Source: Zhihengliuella alba
GTDB lineage: Bacteria > Actinomycetota > Actinomycetes > Actinomycetales > Micrococcaceae
DNA: 64,000 bases
Assembly: GCF_039538765.1 (NCBI RefSeq)
Contig: NZ_BAABCJ010000001.1
Location: 1,204,440 to 1,268,439 of the forward strand
Reading direction: 5' to 3'
Made by a program: the position numbers and the translations under genes. Under the pieces are notes generated by a model. That model made no database searches. It saw only the letters and a program-made list of their open reading frames with translations, and had not been told where the DNA came from. Each line of letters starts with the position of its first letter. Position 1 is the stretch's first letter. Of this stretch, positions 18,495-26,442 are shown one piece after another.

Positions 18495-19331
18495 TCACGC
18501 CCGGTCGCCCTGGATCCCATGCGCCGCCGCGTCCTCCCATGTGTCGACATCGTCGAAGAGATGCGGCTCCACGGTCCGCCACTCGCGGACGACGACGCCC
18601 TCGGCACGGGTGATCCGGCGCATCGGCGCATCGGCCAGCCGCACGGAAAGCGGGCCCGCTCCGGCGACGCCGGCCGCGGGCCGGGCAGCGGCCTCGAGGG
18701 CCCTGCGGAGGGAGTCGCTGCGCCACAGGGCGGCCAGCGGTTGCTGCCGGCCCGAGGCGTCGACCGGCACGAGCGCATCGGGACCCGGTCCCCCGGGCTC
18801 GGCCTCCCCGGGGTCGCCCTCCGCCCGGACGCCCTCCTCGGTGGCGGGCTTCTCGGCGCCGGCGTTCCGCGGACCGTCGGTCCCCAGCTCGGACGCGCGC
18901 GCGGCCAGCGCGGCGACGATCCCCCGGGGGCGGACGTAGTCGACGGCGAGCAGCAGGGTCAGCCCGGAGGCCGGGCCCGGTTCCCCCGCGGATCCGTGAC
19001 CGGCGACGTCCCTCGCTGCGTCGAGGCCCGCGGCGACGGCGGCCAGCGGGCCGGCGAAGGCCGGCTCCTCGCGGACCAGGGTCACGGTGCTCCCGTGGGG
19101 CGACTCAGCCAGGGCCGGCCGCAGGGCGTCCGGGCCCACGACGACGACGCGGGCCCGCGGCAGGGATTCGACGACTGCGGCCAGGGCCGCGGACAGGAGC
19201 GACGCGCCGTCGCGCCTGAGCAGCGCCTTCCAGACGCCGCCGAGGCGACTCCCGCGGCCCCCGGCGAGCAGCACCACGGACTCGACTCGGGCGGCCGCTA
19301 CGCCGCGGTGCTCTGCAGGAATGGGTCCCAT
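18495..19331 (-). CDS. mobA: Molybdenum cofactor guanylyltransferase (MobA-like)
   Basis: About 278 residues. MobA adds GMP to Mo-molybdopterin to make the bisPGD cofactor needed by the YdeP-type enzyme. Seen: the nucleotide-binding LAGGRGSRLGGVWKALL motif near the N-terminus, VRPRGIVAALAARA and PLAALWRSDSLRRAL. The start is uncertain. The ATG at 19331 overlaps the HNH gene by 34 bases; a GTG near VVLLAGG would give a shorter N-terminus. A Gly/Pro/Glu-rich insertion is present at about residues 166-192. Confidence 0.82.
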   Translation of the reverse strand: MGPIPAEHRGVAAARVESVVLLAGGRGSRLGGVWKALLRRDGASLLSAALAAVVESLPRARVVVVGPDALRPALAESPHGSTVTLVREEPAFAGPLAAVAAGLDAARDVAGHGSAGEPGPASGLTLLLAVDYVRPRGIVAALAARASELGTDGPRNAGAEKPATEEGVRAEGDPGEAEPGGPGPDALVPVDASGRQQPLAALWRSDSLRRALEAAARPAAGVAGAGPLSVRLADAPMRRITRAEGVVVREWRTVEPHLFDDVDTWEDAAAHGIQGDRA

Positions 19332-19795
19332 GCCTCCGCCGGTCGATCGAGGTCGCGGATGTAGCACGCCGGCCCGTGCGGGACCGACGGCTGGGTCTTG
19401 AGCTTCCAGCCCAGCTGATTCAGCGTGCGGTTTCCCTTGCGACCGTTGCAGGAGAGGCAGCACGCCACCAGATTCTCCCAGGAGTCCGCCCCGCCGAGCG
19501 AGCGCGGGTGGACGTGGTCCACGGTGGAGGCGCTGCGGCCGCAGTAGGCGCAGCGGAATCCGTCGCGGCGCAGCACCCCGCGGCGGGTCACACTCGCCGG
19601 GCCCCGATGGGGGATGTGGATGTAACGGTGCAGCAGGATGACGGACGGGCGGCCGACCACGTCGCTGGGACCCACCACGGGATCCGGGTCCTCGGCGAGG
19701 ACGCTCGCCTTGCCCGTGAGCACCAGGAGCAGCGCGCGGCGGAACGTCACGACCGCGAGCGGCTCGTATCCTGCATTCAGTACTAGCGTGCGCAT
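19298..19795 (-). CDS. HNH endonuclease-domain protein
   Basis: 165 residues. The N-terminal region MRTLVLNAGYEPLAVVTFRRA is typical of a widespread actinobacterial HNH family. The zinc-binding and catalytic core follows: CAYCG, DHVHPRSLGG, WENLVACC, and CLSCNGRKGNR. It probably cleaves or nicks DNA; the role is not established and no methylase or defence genes accompany it. Start ATG with AAGGAA upstream. Confidence 0.9.
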   Translation of the reverse strand: MRTLVLNAGYEPLAVVTFRRALLLVLTGKASVLAEDPDPVVGPSDVVGRPSVILLHRYIHIPHRGPASVTRRGVLRRDGFRCAYCGRSASTVDHVHPRSLGGADSWENLVACCLSCNGRKGNRTLNQLGWKLKTQPSVPHGPACYIRDLDRPAEAWDPFLQSTAA

Positions 19796-20119
19796 ACGCG
19801 TTCCTTACGTCATAGCGCCCAGCGGGTCGCGCCGGAGCGCTCCCTGCGGCGTGTCACGTGGTTCTTCGCGTCTTCAGGGTAACCGGATTCGCGCCGTGCG
19901 GGCGTGGCCCACGCCACAGGACGGCGTGGCGTCGCCGGACCGTTCCGCGCCGTTAACCCGGACGCTCCCCGCCGGTCAGGTGGAGGCCCCGGAACCGTGC
20001 CGGATTCCGCAGCGGCGCGGGGCACCGCTGGCACGACGAGGCCGGAGCAGGGCCTGCACAGACAGAAGGAGCCCATCCGCGCGATGCGGATGGGCTCCCC
20101 CTCAGACAGCTGCGGGCTC
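19796..20119. other. Intergenic region between HNH and NlpC/P60 genes
   Basis: 324 bases without a convincing gene. It holds the terminator at 20068-20098 and, near 19800, the presumed promoter and ribosome site of the HNH gene. Nothing else is recognised. Confidence 0.6.
20068..20098 (-). terminator. Terminator downstream of NlpC/P60 gene
   Basis: Hairpin GGAGCCCATCCGC/GCGGATGGGCTCC with a five-base loop, 21 bases after the NlpC/P60 stop codon. Confidence 0.8.
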
Positions 20120-20968
20120 TTAGCGGGCCAGCGTGTAGTAGCCCATGAGCGGGCCGTAGGGGCTGTCGGCCGGACGGACGACCGTGCCGACGGACGGATT
20201 CTGCGCACCGACGATCTTGCCGCCGCCGATGTAGATGCCGACGTGGCCTCCACCGTTCTGGAACACCAGGTCGCCCGGCTTCGGGTTGCTGGTGCGGACG
20301 AACTGGCCGGAGCTCAGCAGTGCGGAGGTGCCGCGGGCGACGTCGATGCCGTGCTGCGCGTAGACCCACTTGACGAAGCCGGAGCAGTCCCAGCCCGAGG
20401 GGCTGCTGCCGCCCCAGACGTAGGGGGCACCGATGTACTGCGATGCCGTGGCGGCGATGCCGGAGAGGCCTGCGCTCGGGGCGGACTCGGCCTTGGGCTC
20501 TGCCTTCTCCTCGGCTGCGGGCTCGGCCGCGGCCTGCTGCTGCGAGCCGACGTTCTGGCGCGTGGTCGCGGCGTAGCGGGCCTCGTCGTCCTCGGACGCG
20601 CTGGACGTCTCCTCGACGGTCTCGGCGGTGGCGACGACGACCGGCTCGGGCTCGGGGGCCGGAGCGGACTCGACGAAGGCGCGCTCGACCTCGTAGTCCT
20701 CCACGGCCTTGGCGGAGACGGTCACTGCGGAGACCGCGGTGCGCTCGACCGGAAGGGCCTCGACCGGGGCGCTGGCGGCCTCACGGCTGGTCTGGTTCGC
20801 CTGGGCCGGCACGCCGACGGTCAGGACGAGGCCGGAGGCGGCTGCGATGACGGCGGCCTGGCGGCCGACGGAACCGGCGTTGGATGCGACGGCCTTGGAC
20901 AGGCCCTCGAGCGGGTTGCTGCGAACGGGAGCCGCGCGGTGGCGACCCAGAGCTTGACGCTTGGACAA
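20120..20968 (-). CDS. NlpC/P60 cell-wall endopeptidase (C40), exported
   Basis: 282 residues. A basic N-terminus is followed by a hydrophobic signal (AAVIAAASGLVLTVGVPAQA). A long Glu/Ala/Pro-rich linker of about 110 residues comes next, then a C-terminal NlpC/P60 domain. The catalytic Cys is in WDCSGFVKWVYAQHG and the His in GGHVGIYIGGGKIVGA. It cuts stem peptides of peptidoglycan. The start is read as TTG (TTGTCCAAGCGT), seven bases after GGGAGAGG; an upstream GTG frame would read through the leader. The long leader carries a c-di-AMP riboswitch candidate. Confidence 0.88.
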   Translation of the reverse strand: MSKRQALGRHRAAPVRSNPLEGLSKAVASNAGSVGRQAAVIAAASGLVLTVGVPAQANQTSREAASAPVEALPVERTAVSAVTVSAKAVEDYEVERAFVESAPAPEPEPVVVATAETVEETSSASEDDEARYAATTRQNVGSQQQAAAEPAAEEKAEPKAESAPSAGLSGIAATASQYIGAPYVWGGSSPSGWDCSGFVKWVYAQHGIDVARGTSALLSSGQFVRTSNPKPGDLVFQNGGGHVGIYIGGGKIVGAQNPSVGTVVRPADSPYGPLMGYYTLAR

Positions 20969-21290
20969 AGTTGTACCTCTCCCTATGCCTACGAGGTGAG
21001 CTGTCGGGTTCGAGTGGGAGTCACTCGGTGCTGATCGAAGAACTCGACCGGCACTTAACCCCAAGGGCCTCTCGGCCCCGGGAGCCGTTTCCGGCTCCTG
21101 ATTGGTTCCCCCGCCACTGCCATGCGGTTAGATACGAACGGACCTCGGTCGGTGGCAGTGCTTGGCACTCCGTCCGAGGGTGTTGAGCCCGCGGGAGGCT
21201 CAGCACTTGATCAAAGTTATCGGAATCCGGACCGAATGTCACGTTAAGGTCACGGGAGTGTCTAGATCCGGTCTCGAAACGTGACGGAGG
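20969..21290. other. 322-bp leader region of the NlpC/P60 gene
   Basis: There is no coding sequence here. It contains the riboswitch candidate (21045-21215). On the promoter side there is an 8-bp inverted repeat GTCACGTT/AACGTGAC (21238-21245 and 21278-21285). Confidence 0.6.
21045..21215 (-). ncRNA. Candidate c-di-AMP (ydaO/yuaA) riboswitch
   Basis: On the minus strand, upstream of the wall hydrolase, are conserved-looking blocks: GGCAGTGGCGGGGGAACCAA (about 21101-21120) and TTGGGGTTAAGTGCC (21050-21064). They are joined by a stable GGAGCCGGAAACGGCTCC-type hairpin. A GGCAG/CTGCC pairing spans the centre. This block order and the target gene class (NlpC/P60) fit actinobacterial ydaO riboswitches as I know them. 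Boundaries are approximate and a covariance search was not possible. Confidence 0.65.
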
Positions 21291-22289
21291 CTACAGCCAG
21301 CCGGCCGGATCGACGGCGTTGCCGTCGACGAGCACCTCGAAGTGGAGGTGGCAGCCAGTCGAGTTGCCGGTGGTGCCGCTGAGCGAGACGACGTCTCCGC
21401 GGTCGACCTTCTGGCCCACGCTGACCTTCAGCGAGGAGTTGTGGTTGTACGTCGTCTCCAGGCCGTTGCCGTGGTCGATCCGCACGCGGTTGCCGGAGTG
21501 CCCGGCGTATTCCGCCTGCACGACCGTCCCGGACGCCGCCGCCTTCACGGGCGTACCGCAGGAGGAGCCGTAGTCCTGGCCGATGTGGTTGACCGTGCCG
21601 CCGCCGCCCCACGGGTCGGCGCGGTACCCGAACCGGGACGTGATGCGGACCTGGTCGAGGGGCTGGGAGAGCACTCCACTGGTCTCGACCCGCTTCACGT
21701 CGCCACCGGAGGCGGCCATGATCTGGTCGAGGCGGTCGTCCTTGGTGAAGGACGCGTGGATGGAGGCCAGCTCCAGCTCGTACGGCGCATCCTCGGCGAC
21801 GACGACGTCCTCGACCTCGGCGGTCCCGGCGGGATTCCCGGCGACCTCGAGCCCGGCGCCCTCCGCCTCGCTCGAGATCTGGGGCCACGCGGCGGTGAGC
21901 GCCAGTCCGGAGACGGCGGCCGCGGCGGCGAGCTTGTGGCTCAGGGCCACGCCCTTGCGCACCGGCGCGGCGGCGATGGGGCGGTCCACCCGGTGGGCGG
22001 CCAGGTCGACGACGGCCGGGGCGGCAGCGCTCTCGCGGGCGGCCAGGAGCGCGTCGAGCTCGCCGGTGGTCGCGGCGCTGTAGCGCAGGTCACGGGCGTA
22101 GCGTCGGCCGATGTAGTCGCCGTCGGCCGCGACCGTGCCGAAGGCCTCCTCCTGGAGGAGGCGGCGTCGCTCGGATCCGCGGGGACGACGCAGCGGCTGC
22201 TCGGTTGCGGCGGCCGTCACGGGATGCACGGGGGCGTTCACCGCTTCAACGGAGGCGGTCACCGGGCCGCGGGTCGTCTGCGTAGTCAA
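21291..22289 (-). CDS. M23-family metallopeptidase (peptidoglycan hydrolase)
   Basis: About 332 residues. A cytoplasmic N-terminal region of about 115 residues precedes a membrane or signal segment (AAAAAVSGLALTAAW). A C-terminal LytM/M23 domain follows, with zinc ligands in NHIGQDYG and HLHFEV and the central ETTYNHNSSLKVSVGQKV. It cuts peptidoglycan cross-bridges. The start is unclear. TTG codons at 22289 or 22295 follow an AGAGGTAC site like that of the NlpC/P60 gene; a GTG at 22313 has no ribosome site. The cytoplasmic extension contains a DELDALL-like helix and Arg-rich segments of unknown role. Confidence 0.85.
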   Translation of the reverse strand: MTTQTTRGPVTASVEAVNAPVHPVTAAATEQPLRRPRGSERRRLLQEEAFGTVAADGDYIGRRYARDLRYSAATTGELDALLAARESAAAPAVVDLAAHRVDRPIAAAPVRKGVALSHKLAAAAAVSGLALTAAWPQISSEAEGAGLEVAGNPAGTAEVEDVVVAEDAPYELELASIHASFTKDDRLDQIMAASGGDVKRVETSGVLSQPLDQVRITSRFGYRADPWGGGGTVNHIGQDYGSSCGTPVKAAASGTVVQAEYAGHSGNRVRIDHGNGLETTYNHNSSLKVSVGQKVDRGDVVSLSGTTGNSTGCHLHFEVLVDGNAVDPAGWL

Positions 22290-22313
22290 AGTCAAAGTAC
22301 CTCTTCGCTGCAC

Positions 22314-22615
22314 TGGCGGAGGCGTCGGGCCATGCGCGCTGCGACGCAGCGGTGACCTCGGACGCGGCTGGCCGGCCCCGGAAAAGGCCGCGCAGGGGCG
22401 CGCGGATCCTGGAGGGAGCAGCCTTCCGCCCTGCCTTTCGTGCGATTCAACCGACTCGCCGGCAGGTGGAGACGGAAGCGAGTCGTGGTGTCAGAAATCG
22501 TTCTGAGCCTCTACGAGACTACAGGAGGGGCCCGACAGTTACAATTTCGTTATCTAATCTTGTGGATAACCGCACCTGAAGGATCGGCTTCGTTATCCGG
22601 CCCCGGCGGGCCCGG
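22314..22615. other. 302-bp leader/intergenic region upstream of the M23 gene
   Basis: No gene seen. On the minus strand it contains a GACTCGC/GCGAGTC hairpin (22453-22484). This is followed by a CGCACGAAAGGCAGGGCGG block that loosely resembles the core of the riboswitch before the NlpC/P60 gene. AT-rich sequence near 22537-22570 is the likely promoter. Confidence 0.4.
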
Positions 22616-23314
22616 CTAGGCCGCGCGACGTTCCACGAAGACGTGTGCACTGACTTCGGTCGGCAGCTCGAGGGCGCCCTCGATCCCCTCGACGCGGACG
22701 ACGACGTACTCCCCCGCGCGCTCCAGCGTCACGGTGGCGCCGGGCCGGATACCGCCCTCGTTGAGCTGGGCCAGGAGCACCGGGTCCACCTGGATCGTCT
22801 CGGCCAGGCGCAGGATGCGGGTGGGTCCGGACTCCCCGGCCTCGAGCGCCGCGTCCAGGTTCTGGACCCCGACGGCGAAATCGCCCAGCGTTGGGCCGCC
22901 GAGCGCATCCAGGCCCGGGATCGGATTGCCGTACGGGGACTCGGACGGCTGGCCGAGCAGTTCGTAGAGGCGGCGCTCGACGCGCTCGCTCATGACGTGC
23001 TCCCAGCGGCAGGCCTCGTCGTGCACGTACTCCCAGTCCAGACCGATCACGTCGGAGAGCAGGCGTTCAGCCAGACGGTGCTTGCGCATGACCTCGGTGG
23101 CCAGCTGGCGCCCGGCGGGCGTGAGCTCCAGGTGGCGGTCCTGCGAGACCACCAGGAGGCCGTCGCGCTCCATGCGCGCCACCGTCTGCGAGACCGTCGG
23201 CCCCGAGTGCCCCAGCCGCTCCGCGATGCGCGCACGCAGCGGGACGATGCGCTCCTCCTCCAGTTCGAGGACGGTGCGGAGGTACATCTCGGTGGTATCG
23301 ATCAGATCAGTCAC
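22616..23314 (-). CDS. DtxR/IdeR-family metal-dependent regulator
   Basis: 232 residues. An N-terminal winged HTH (AERLGHSGPTVSQTVARMERDGLLVV) is followed by a dimerisation and metal-binding region (HRLAERLLSDVIGLDWEYVHDEACRWEHVMS with His, Glu and Cys). A C-terminal SH3-like domain (LNEGGIRPGATVTLERAGEYVVV) ends the protein. This is the three-domain layout of iron- or manganese-responsive repressors. The Cys/Glu/His ancillary ligands suggest IdeR-like iron sensing, but manganese (MntR-like) control is possible. The start is GTG with GGGAG nine bases upstream. It is divergent from serC. Confidence 0.88.
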   Translation of the reverse strand: MTDLIDTTEMYLRTVLELEEERIVPLRARIAERLGHSGPTVSQTVARMERDGLLVVSQDRHLELTPAGRQLATEVMRKHRLAERLLSDVIGLDWEYVHDEACRWEHVMSERVERRLYELLGQPSESPYGNPIPGLDALGGPTLGDFAVGVQNLDAALEAGESGPTRILRLAETIQVDPVLLAQLNEGGIRPGATVTLERAGEYVVVRVEGIEGALELPTEVSAHVFVERRAA

Positions 23315-23526
23315 GTCGGTGAGTCTCCCGGAGCAGGCGTGGACAGGGCAGCGGCATCAGCCACTCTACCGCGCGTTAATAATCCCGGTCCGGTTCCGGC
23401 AATCCGCCCGCCCTGCGCGATTATGGAGGGGTGCGGGCCGCCGCGTCGGCCTTCCGTCCGGGCAGTGCCCGCATCCGACGCGCCCGCGTCCCGCACATCC
23501 CGGCGTACCCGACGGCAGGAGCCACC

Positions 23527-24648
23527 GTGAGCGAAACTCTGACCATCCCCTCCAACCTCCTCCCCGCGGACGGCCGCTTCGGCGCCGGTCCGTCCAAGGT
23601 CCGTCCGGCGCAGCTCGACGCACTGCTGGCCGCCGGCTCCTCGGTGCTGGGGACCTCGCACCGCCAGGCCCCGGTCAAGAACCTGGTCAAGTCGGTGCAG
23701 GAGGGGCTGCTCGAGTTCTTCCGGGCCCCCGATGGCTACGAGGTGGTGCTCGGCGTCGGCGGCTCCACGGCCTTCTGGGACGTGGCGGCCTTCGGCCTCG
23801 TGGAGCAGCGCGCCCAGCACCTCTCCTTCGGCGAGTTCGGCTCCAAGTTCGCCAAGGCGACGGACCGGGCGCCGTTCCTGCAGCCGTCCTCCATCCTCGC
23901 CTCGGAGCCGGGCACGCGCCCCGAGCCGCAGGCCGAGGCCGGCGTGGACGTCTACGCCTGGCCGCAGAACGAGACCTCCACCGGCGTCGCCGCGCCGGTC
24001 CGCCGCGTCGCCGGCGCCGACGAGGGCTCGCTGGTGCTCGTCGACGCGACGTCGGCCGCCGGAGGCCTCGCCGTCGACGTCGCCGAGACGGACGTCTACT
24101 ACTTCGCGCCGCAGAAGAACTTCGCGTCCGACGGCGGCCTGTGGCTCGGCCTGTTCTCCCCGGCTGCGCTGGAGCGCGCCGATCGCGTGGCCGCCAGCGG
24201 CCGCTGGACCCCCGACTTCCTCAACCTGCAGACGGCGATCGAGAACTCGGTGAAGAACCAGACGTACAACACCCCCAGCCTGACCACGCTGGTCACGCTC
24301 GACGCGCAGATCCAGTGGTTGAACTCCAACGGTGGCCTCGACTGGGCCGCGGCCCGGACGGCCGACTCGGCCTCGCGGGTCTACGACTGGGCGGAGGCCT
24401 CCAGCGTGGCGGCGCCGTACGTCGTCCGCCCCGAGGACCGCTCGAACGTCATCGCGACCATCGACTTCGACGAGTCGGTCGACGCCGCGGCCGTCTCGAA
24501 GGTGCTGCGCGCCAACGGCATCGTCGACACCGAGCCGTACCGCAAGCTCGGGCGGAACCAGCTGCGCATCGCGACGTTCGTCGCCATCGAGCCGGACGAC
24601 GTCACTGCGCTGACGCGCTGCGTCGACTACGTGCTCGAGAACCTGTAG
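23527..24648 (+). CDS. serC: Phosphoserine transaminase
   Basis: 373 residues of the actinobacterial SerC type. It is a PLP enzyme converting 3-phosphohydroxypyruvate and glutamate to phosphoserine. The PLP lysine is Lys197 in YFAPQKNFASDGGLW. GAGPSKVRP near the N-terminus and TSHRQAPVKNLV bind substrate. The GTG start, five bases after AGGAG, is chosen over an in-frame ATG 96 bases upstream. A strong terminator follows. Confidence 0.95.
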   Translation: MSETLTIPSNLLPADGRFGAGPSKVRPAQLDALLAAGSSVLGTSHRQAPVKNLVKSVQEGLLEFFRAPDGYEVVLGVGGSTAFWDVAAFGLVEQRAQHLSFGEFGSKFAKATDRAPFLQPSSILASEPGTRPEPQAEAGVDVYAWPQNETSTGVAAPVRRVAGADEGSLVLVDATSAAGGLAVDVAETDVYYFAPQKNFASDGGLWLGLFSPAALERADRVAASGRWTPDFLNLQTAIENSVKNQTYNTPSLTTLVTLDAQIQWLNSNGGLDWAAARTADSASRVYDWAEASSVAAPYVVRPEDRSNVIATIDFDESVDAAAVSKVLRANGIVDTEPYRKLGRNQLRIATFVAIEPDDVTALTRCVDYVLENL

Positions 24649-24690
24649 CCGGCGCGTCCCGCACCCGGGCGGTCCCGGAACGGCGGGAAG

Positions 24691-24750
24691 GCGGAAGGGG
24701 CTCCCGGCGCATGGCTTGATCTCAAGCGATGCGCTGGGAGCCCCTTCCGC
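24691..24750. terminator. Long terminator hairpin after serC
   Basis: Arms GCGGAAGGGGCTCCC and GGGAGCCCCTTCCGC, extended by GCGCAT/ATGCGC. It is bidirectional between serC and the DUF3027 gene. Confidence 0.85.
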
Positions 24751-24810
24751 TGTCCGCTCGTCGACGTCCACGCGCGCGGCCGGCGCGCGGGATCGCCGCT
24801 GGGAAGCCAG

Positions 24811-25500
24811 CTAGCCGCGCGTCGCGCGCCGTGCCCGGCGACGGCGGCGGGGCCGCCGAGGCTGCTCGGACTCGGAGTCGGCGTCGGCGTCGGCCGCCGC
24901 GCGGGCGTCGTCGTCCCCGGTGGCGGCTGCCTCCGGCGCCGCCCCGGCCCCAGGGGCTTCGCCGTGGCGCGAGCGGCCGGTGTCGTGGGAGGAGTCGGAG
25001 TCCTCCGCGTCCGACGGCACGGGCCCGTCGCCGGCCGAACCCGCCTCAGCGGTCTCGGGCGTCGGACGCACGCCCCCGGCGCCGTCCTCCTCGGGCGAGC
25101 CGGCCGACGACGACGTCGTCCCGGCTCCCCCGTCGGCGGCGCCCTCCGCCGCGGCGGCTGCAGCCTCGGCCAGCCGCTCGGCCTCGAGCTCCTCCGGGGC
25201 GACGCGCTCGGCCCACGGCACCCAGTCCGGGGCCAGGAGTGCGCCCGCGCCCGGGAGCAGACCCGAATCGCACACCGTCGGCACCTTCATGCGCGGCCCG
25301 CGGGCGAGCGTGACGAACCACTGCCAGCCCCCGTAGCCGGGCACCCGGGCCTCGAACCGGTGCATGACCAGCCGCTCGCCCTCGGCCGTGGCCTCCAGGT
25401 GGTCACCGATCTGGTCCTGCGCGACGAGCTCGGTCAGAGCCGCGCGCGCGGACTCCACCTGCGCGGCCAGCACGGCATCGAGCTTCGGAGTCCGTGCCAC
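24811..25500 (-). CDS. DUF3027 protein with acidic linker and arginine-rich tail
   Basis: 229 residues. The first ~105 residues form the DUF3027-type domain (TPKLDAVLAAQVESARAALT; RFEARVPGYGGWQWFVTLAR; PTVCDSGLLPGAGALLAPDW). A low-complexity Ala/Glu/Asp/Ser/Gly stretch follows. The last 15 or so residues are almost pure Arg (PRRPRRRRRARRA). Function unknown; the tail could bind nucleic acid or ribosomes. GTG start two bases after the stop of the cold-shock gene, so it is in one transcript with it. Confidence 0.78.
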   Translation of the reverse strand: MARTPKLDAVLAAQVESARAALTELVAQDQIGDHLEATAEGERLVMHRFEARVPGYGGWQWFVTLARGPRMKVPTVCDSGLLPGAGALLAPDWVPWAERVAPEELEAERLAEAAAAAAEGAADGGAGTTSSSAGSPEEDGAGGVRPTPETAEAGSAGDGPVPSDAEDSDSSHDTGRSRHGEAPGAGAAPEAAATGDDDARAAADADADSESEQPRRPRRRRRARRATRG

Positions 25501-25502
25501 GC

Positions 25503-25886
25503 TCAGGAGTCCAGCTCGTCGGCGACGGCGCGGAGCACGGCAGCGATCTTGGCGCCCTGCTTGCCGTCGGGGTAGCGGCCCTTGCGCAGGCCGTTGGAGA
25601 TGCCATCGAGCAGGCGGATCACATCCTCGACGATGACGGCCGTGTCCTCGGCCGGCTTGCGGCGGGCGCGCGCCACCGACGGCGCCTTGTCCAGGACGCG
25701 CGCGGCGAGCGCCTGCGCGCCCCGCCGCCCCTCCGCGACGCCGAACTCCAGCCGCGTCCCGGCCCGGAGCGTCTCCACGCCGCTGGGCAGGGCCGACTTG
25801 GGCAGGTAGACCTCCTGCCCGTCCTCGGTCACCACGAAGCCGAACCCCTTGGAGGCCTCGTACCACTTCACCTTGCCTACAGGCAC
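25503..25886 (-). CDS. Cold-shock domain protein with C-terminal extension
   Basis: 127 residues. An N-terminal cold-shock domain (VGKVKWYEASKGFGFVVTEDG; the KGFGFV RNA-binding motif) covers about 65 residues. A C-terminal helical extension of about 60 residues (VIVEDVIRLLDGISNGLRK) is longer than in standalone CspA. It likely binds RNA or single-stranded DNA. GTG start with GGAAGAG upstream. It forms an operon with the DUF3027 gene. Confidence 0.9.
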   Translation of the reverse strand: MPVGKVKWYEASKGFGFVVTEDGQEVYLPKSALPSGVETLRAGTRLEFGVAEGRRGAQALAARVLDKAPSVARARRKPAEDTAVIVEDVIRLLDGISNGLRKGRYPDGKQGAKIAAVLRAVADELDS

Positions 25887-26078
25887 TGTCTCTTCCCTCG
25901 TTCTTGCGTCGTGCGCGGGGCGCGGTAGTCGGCGCCGCCTGCGCAGTGGATTCCCAGCGGCGCCTGCGCTCGTCGATGCGATCGCGGCGTCCTCGCTGGG
26001 GAAGTCTGTATCTCTAGGGTACGTCACCGACAGCCGTGGCCGGAGCTGGTCCCGGCACGACGGCGGTCCGCCCGACTT

Positions 26079-26107
26079 TTGGGGCCCGGCCCGGCCCCCT
26101 CTACCTT
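26079..26107 (+). promoter_or_regulatory. Candidate leaderless promoter of small membrane protein gene
   Basis: TTGGGG (26079-26084), a 17-base spacer and TACCTT (26102-26107). The GTG start codon begins 7 bases after the -10 box and no Shine-Dalgarno is present. Confidence 0.5.
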
Positions 26108-26113
26108 TAACCC

Positions 26114-26386
26114 GTGAACACACCCGATTCCCCGACCCCAGCTCCCCCGGCCCCCGGGGCCCCGGCGGGACGGCCCGCGACGGCCGCCCTGCTCATGCGC
26201 GCCGCCGTGACGGTCGCCGTCGTCTCGCTCGTCTGCCTGGCGGCCATCCTGATCGGCTACGCCGCCGGTGCCGACCTGTGGCCGGGCTTCTTCGCGGTCG
26301 GCCTCTACGGCCTGCCGGCCGCGTTCGCCCTCCTGATCGCCAGCCTCCTCGTGAGCTGGGGCCAGCGGCGACGGCGGAAGAACTGA
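26114..26386 (+). CDS. Small membrane protein of unknown function
   Basis: 90 residues: a Pro/Ala-rich cytoplasmic N-terminus, two hydrophobic helices (about 31-51 and 57-80), and a basic RRRRKN end. I do not recognise a family. The GTG start looks leaderless. It lies 56 bases before the two-component system genes on the same strand and could share their transcript. Confidence 0.65.
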   Translation: MNTPDSPTPAPPAPGAPAGRPATAALLMRAAVTVAVVSLVCLAAILIGYAAGADLWPGFFAVGLYGLPAAFALLIASLLVSWGQRRRRKN

Positions 26387-26442
26387 CGTCGCTCGCACCG
26401 GACATCCAGCCAACTCCCAGACGAAGCTCCCACACTGGTCTC

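Noticed and set aside
19298..19795. A restriction or defence system around the HNH gene
   Set aside because: It is flanked by mobA-like and wall-hydrolase genes, with no methylase, helicase or toxin partner. The family is a common solitary chromosomal gene.
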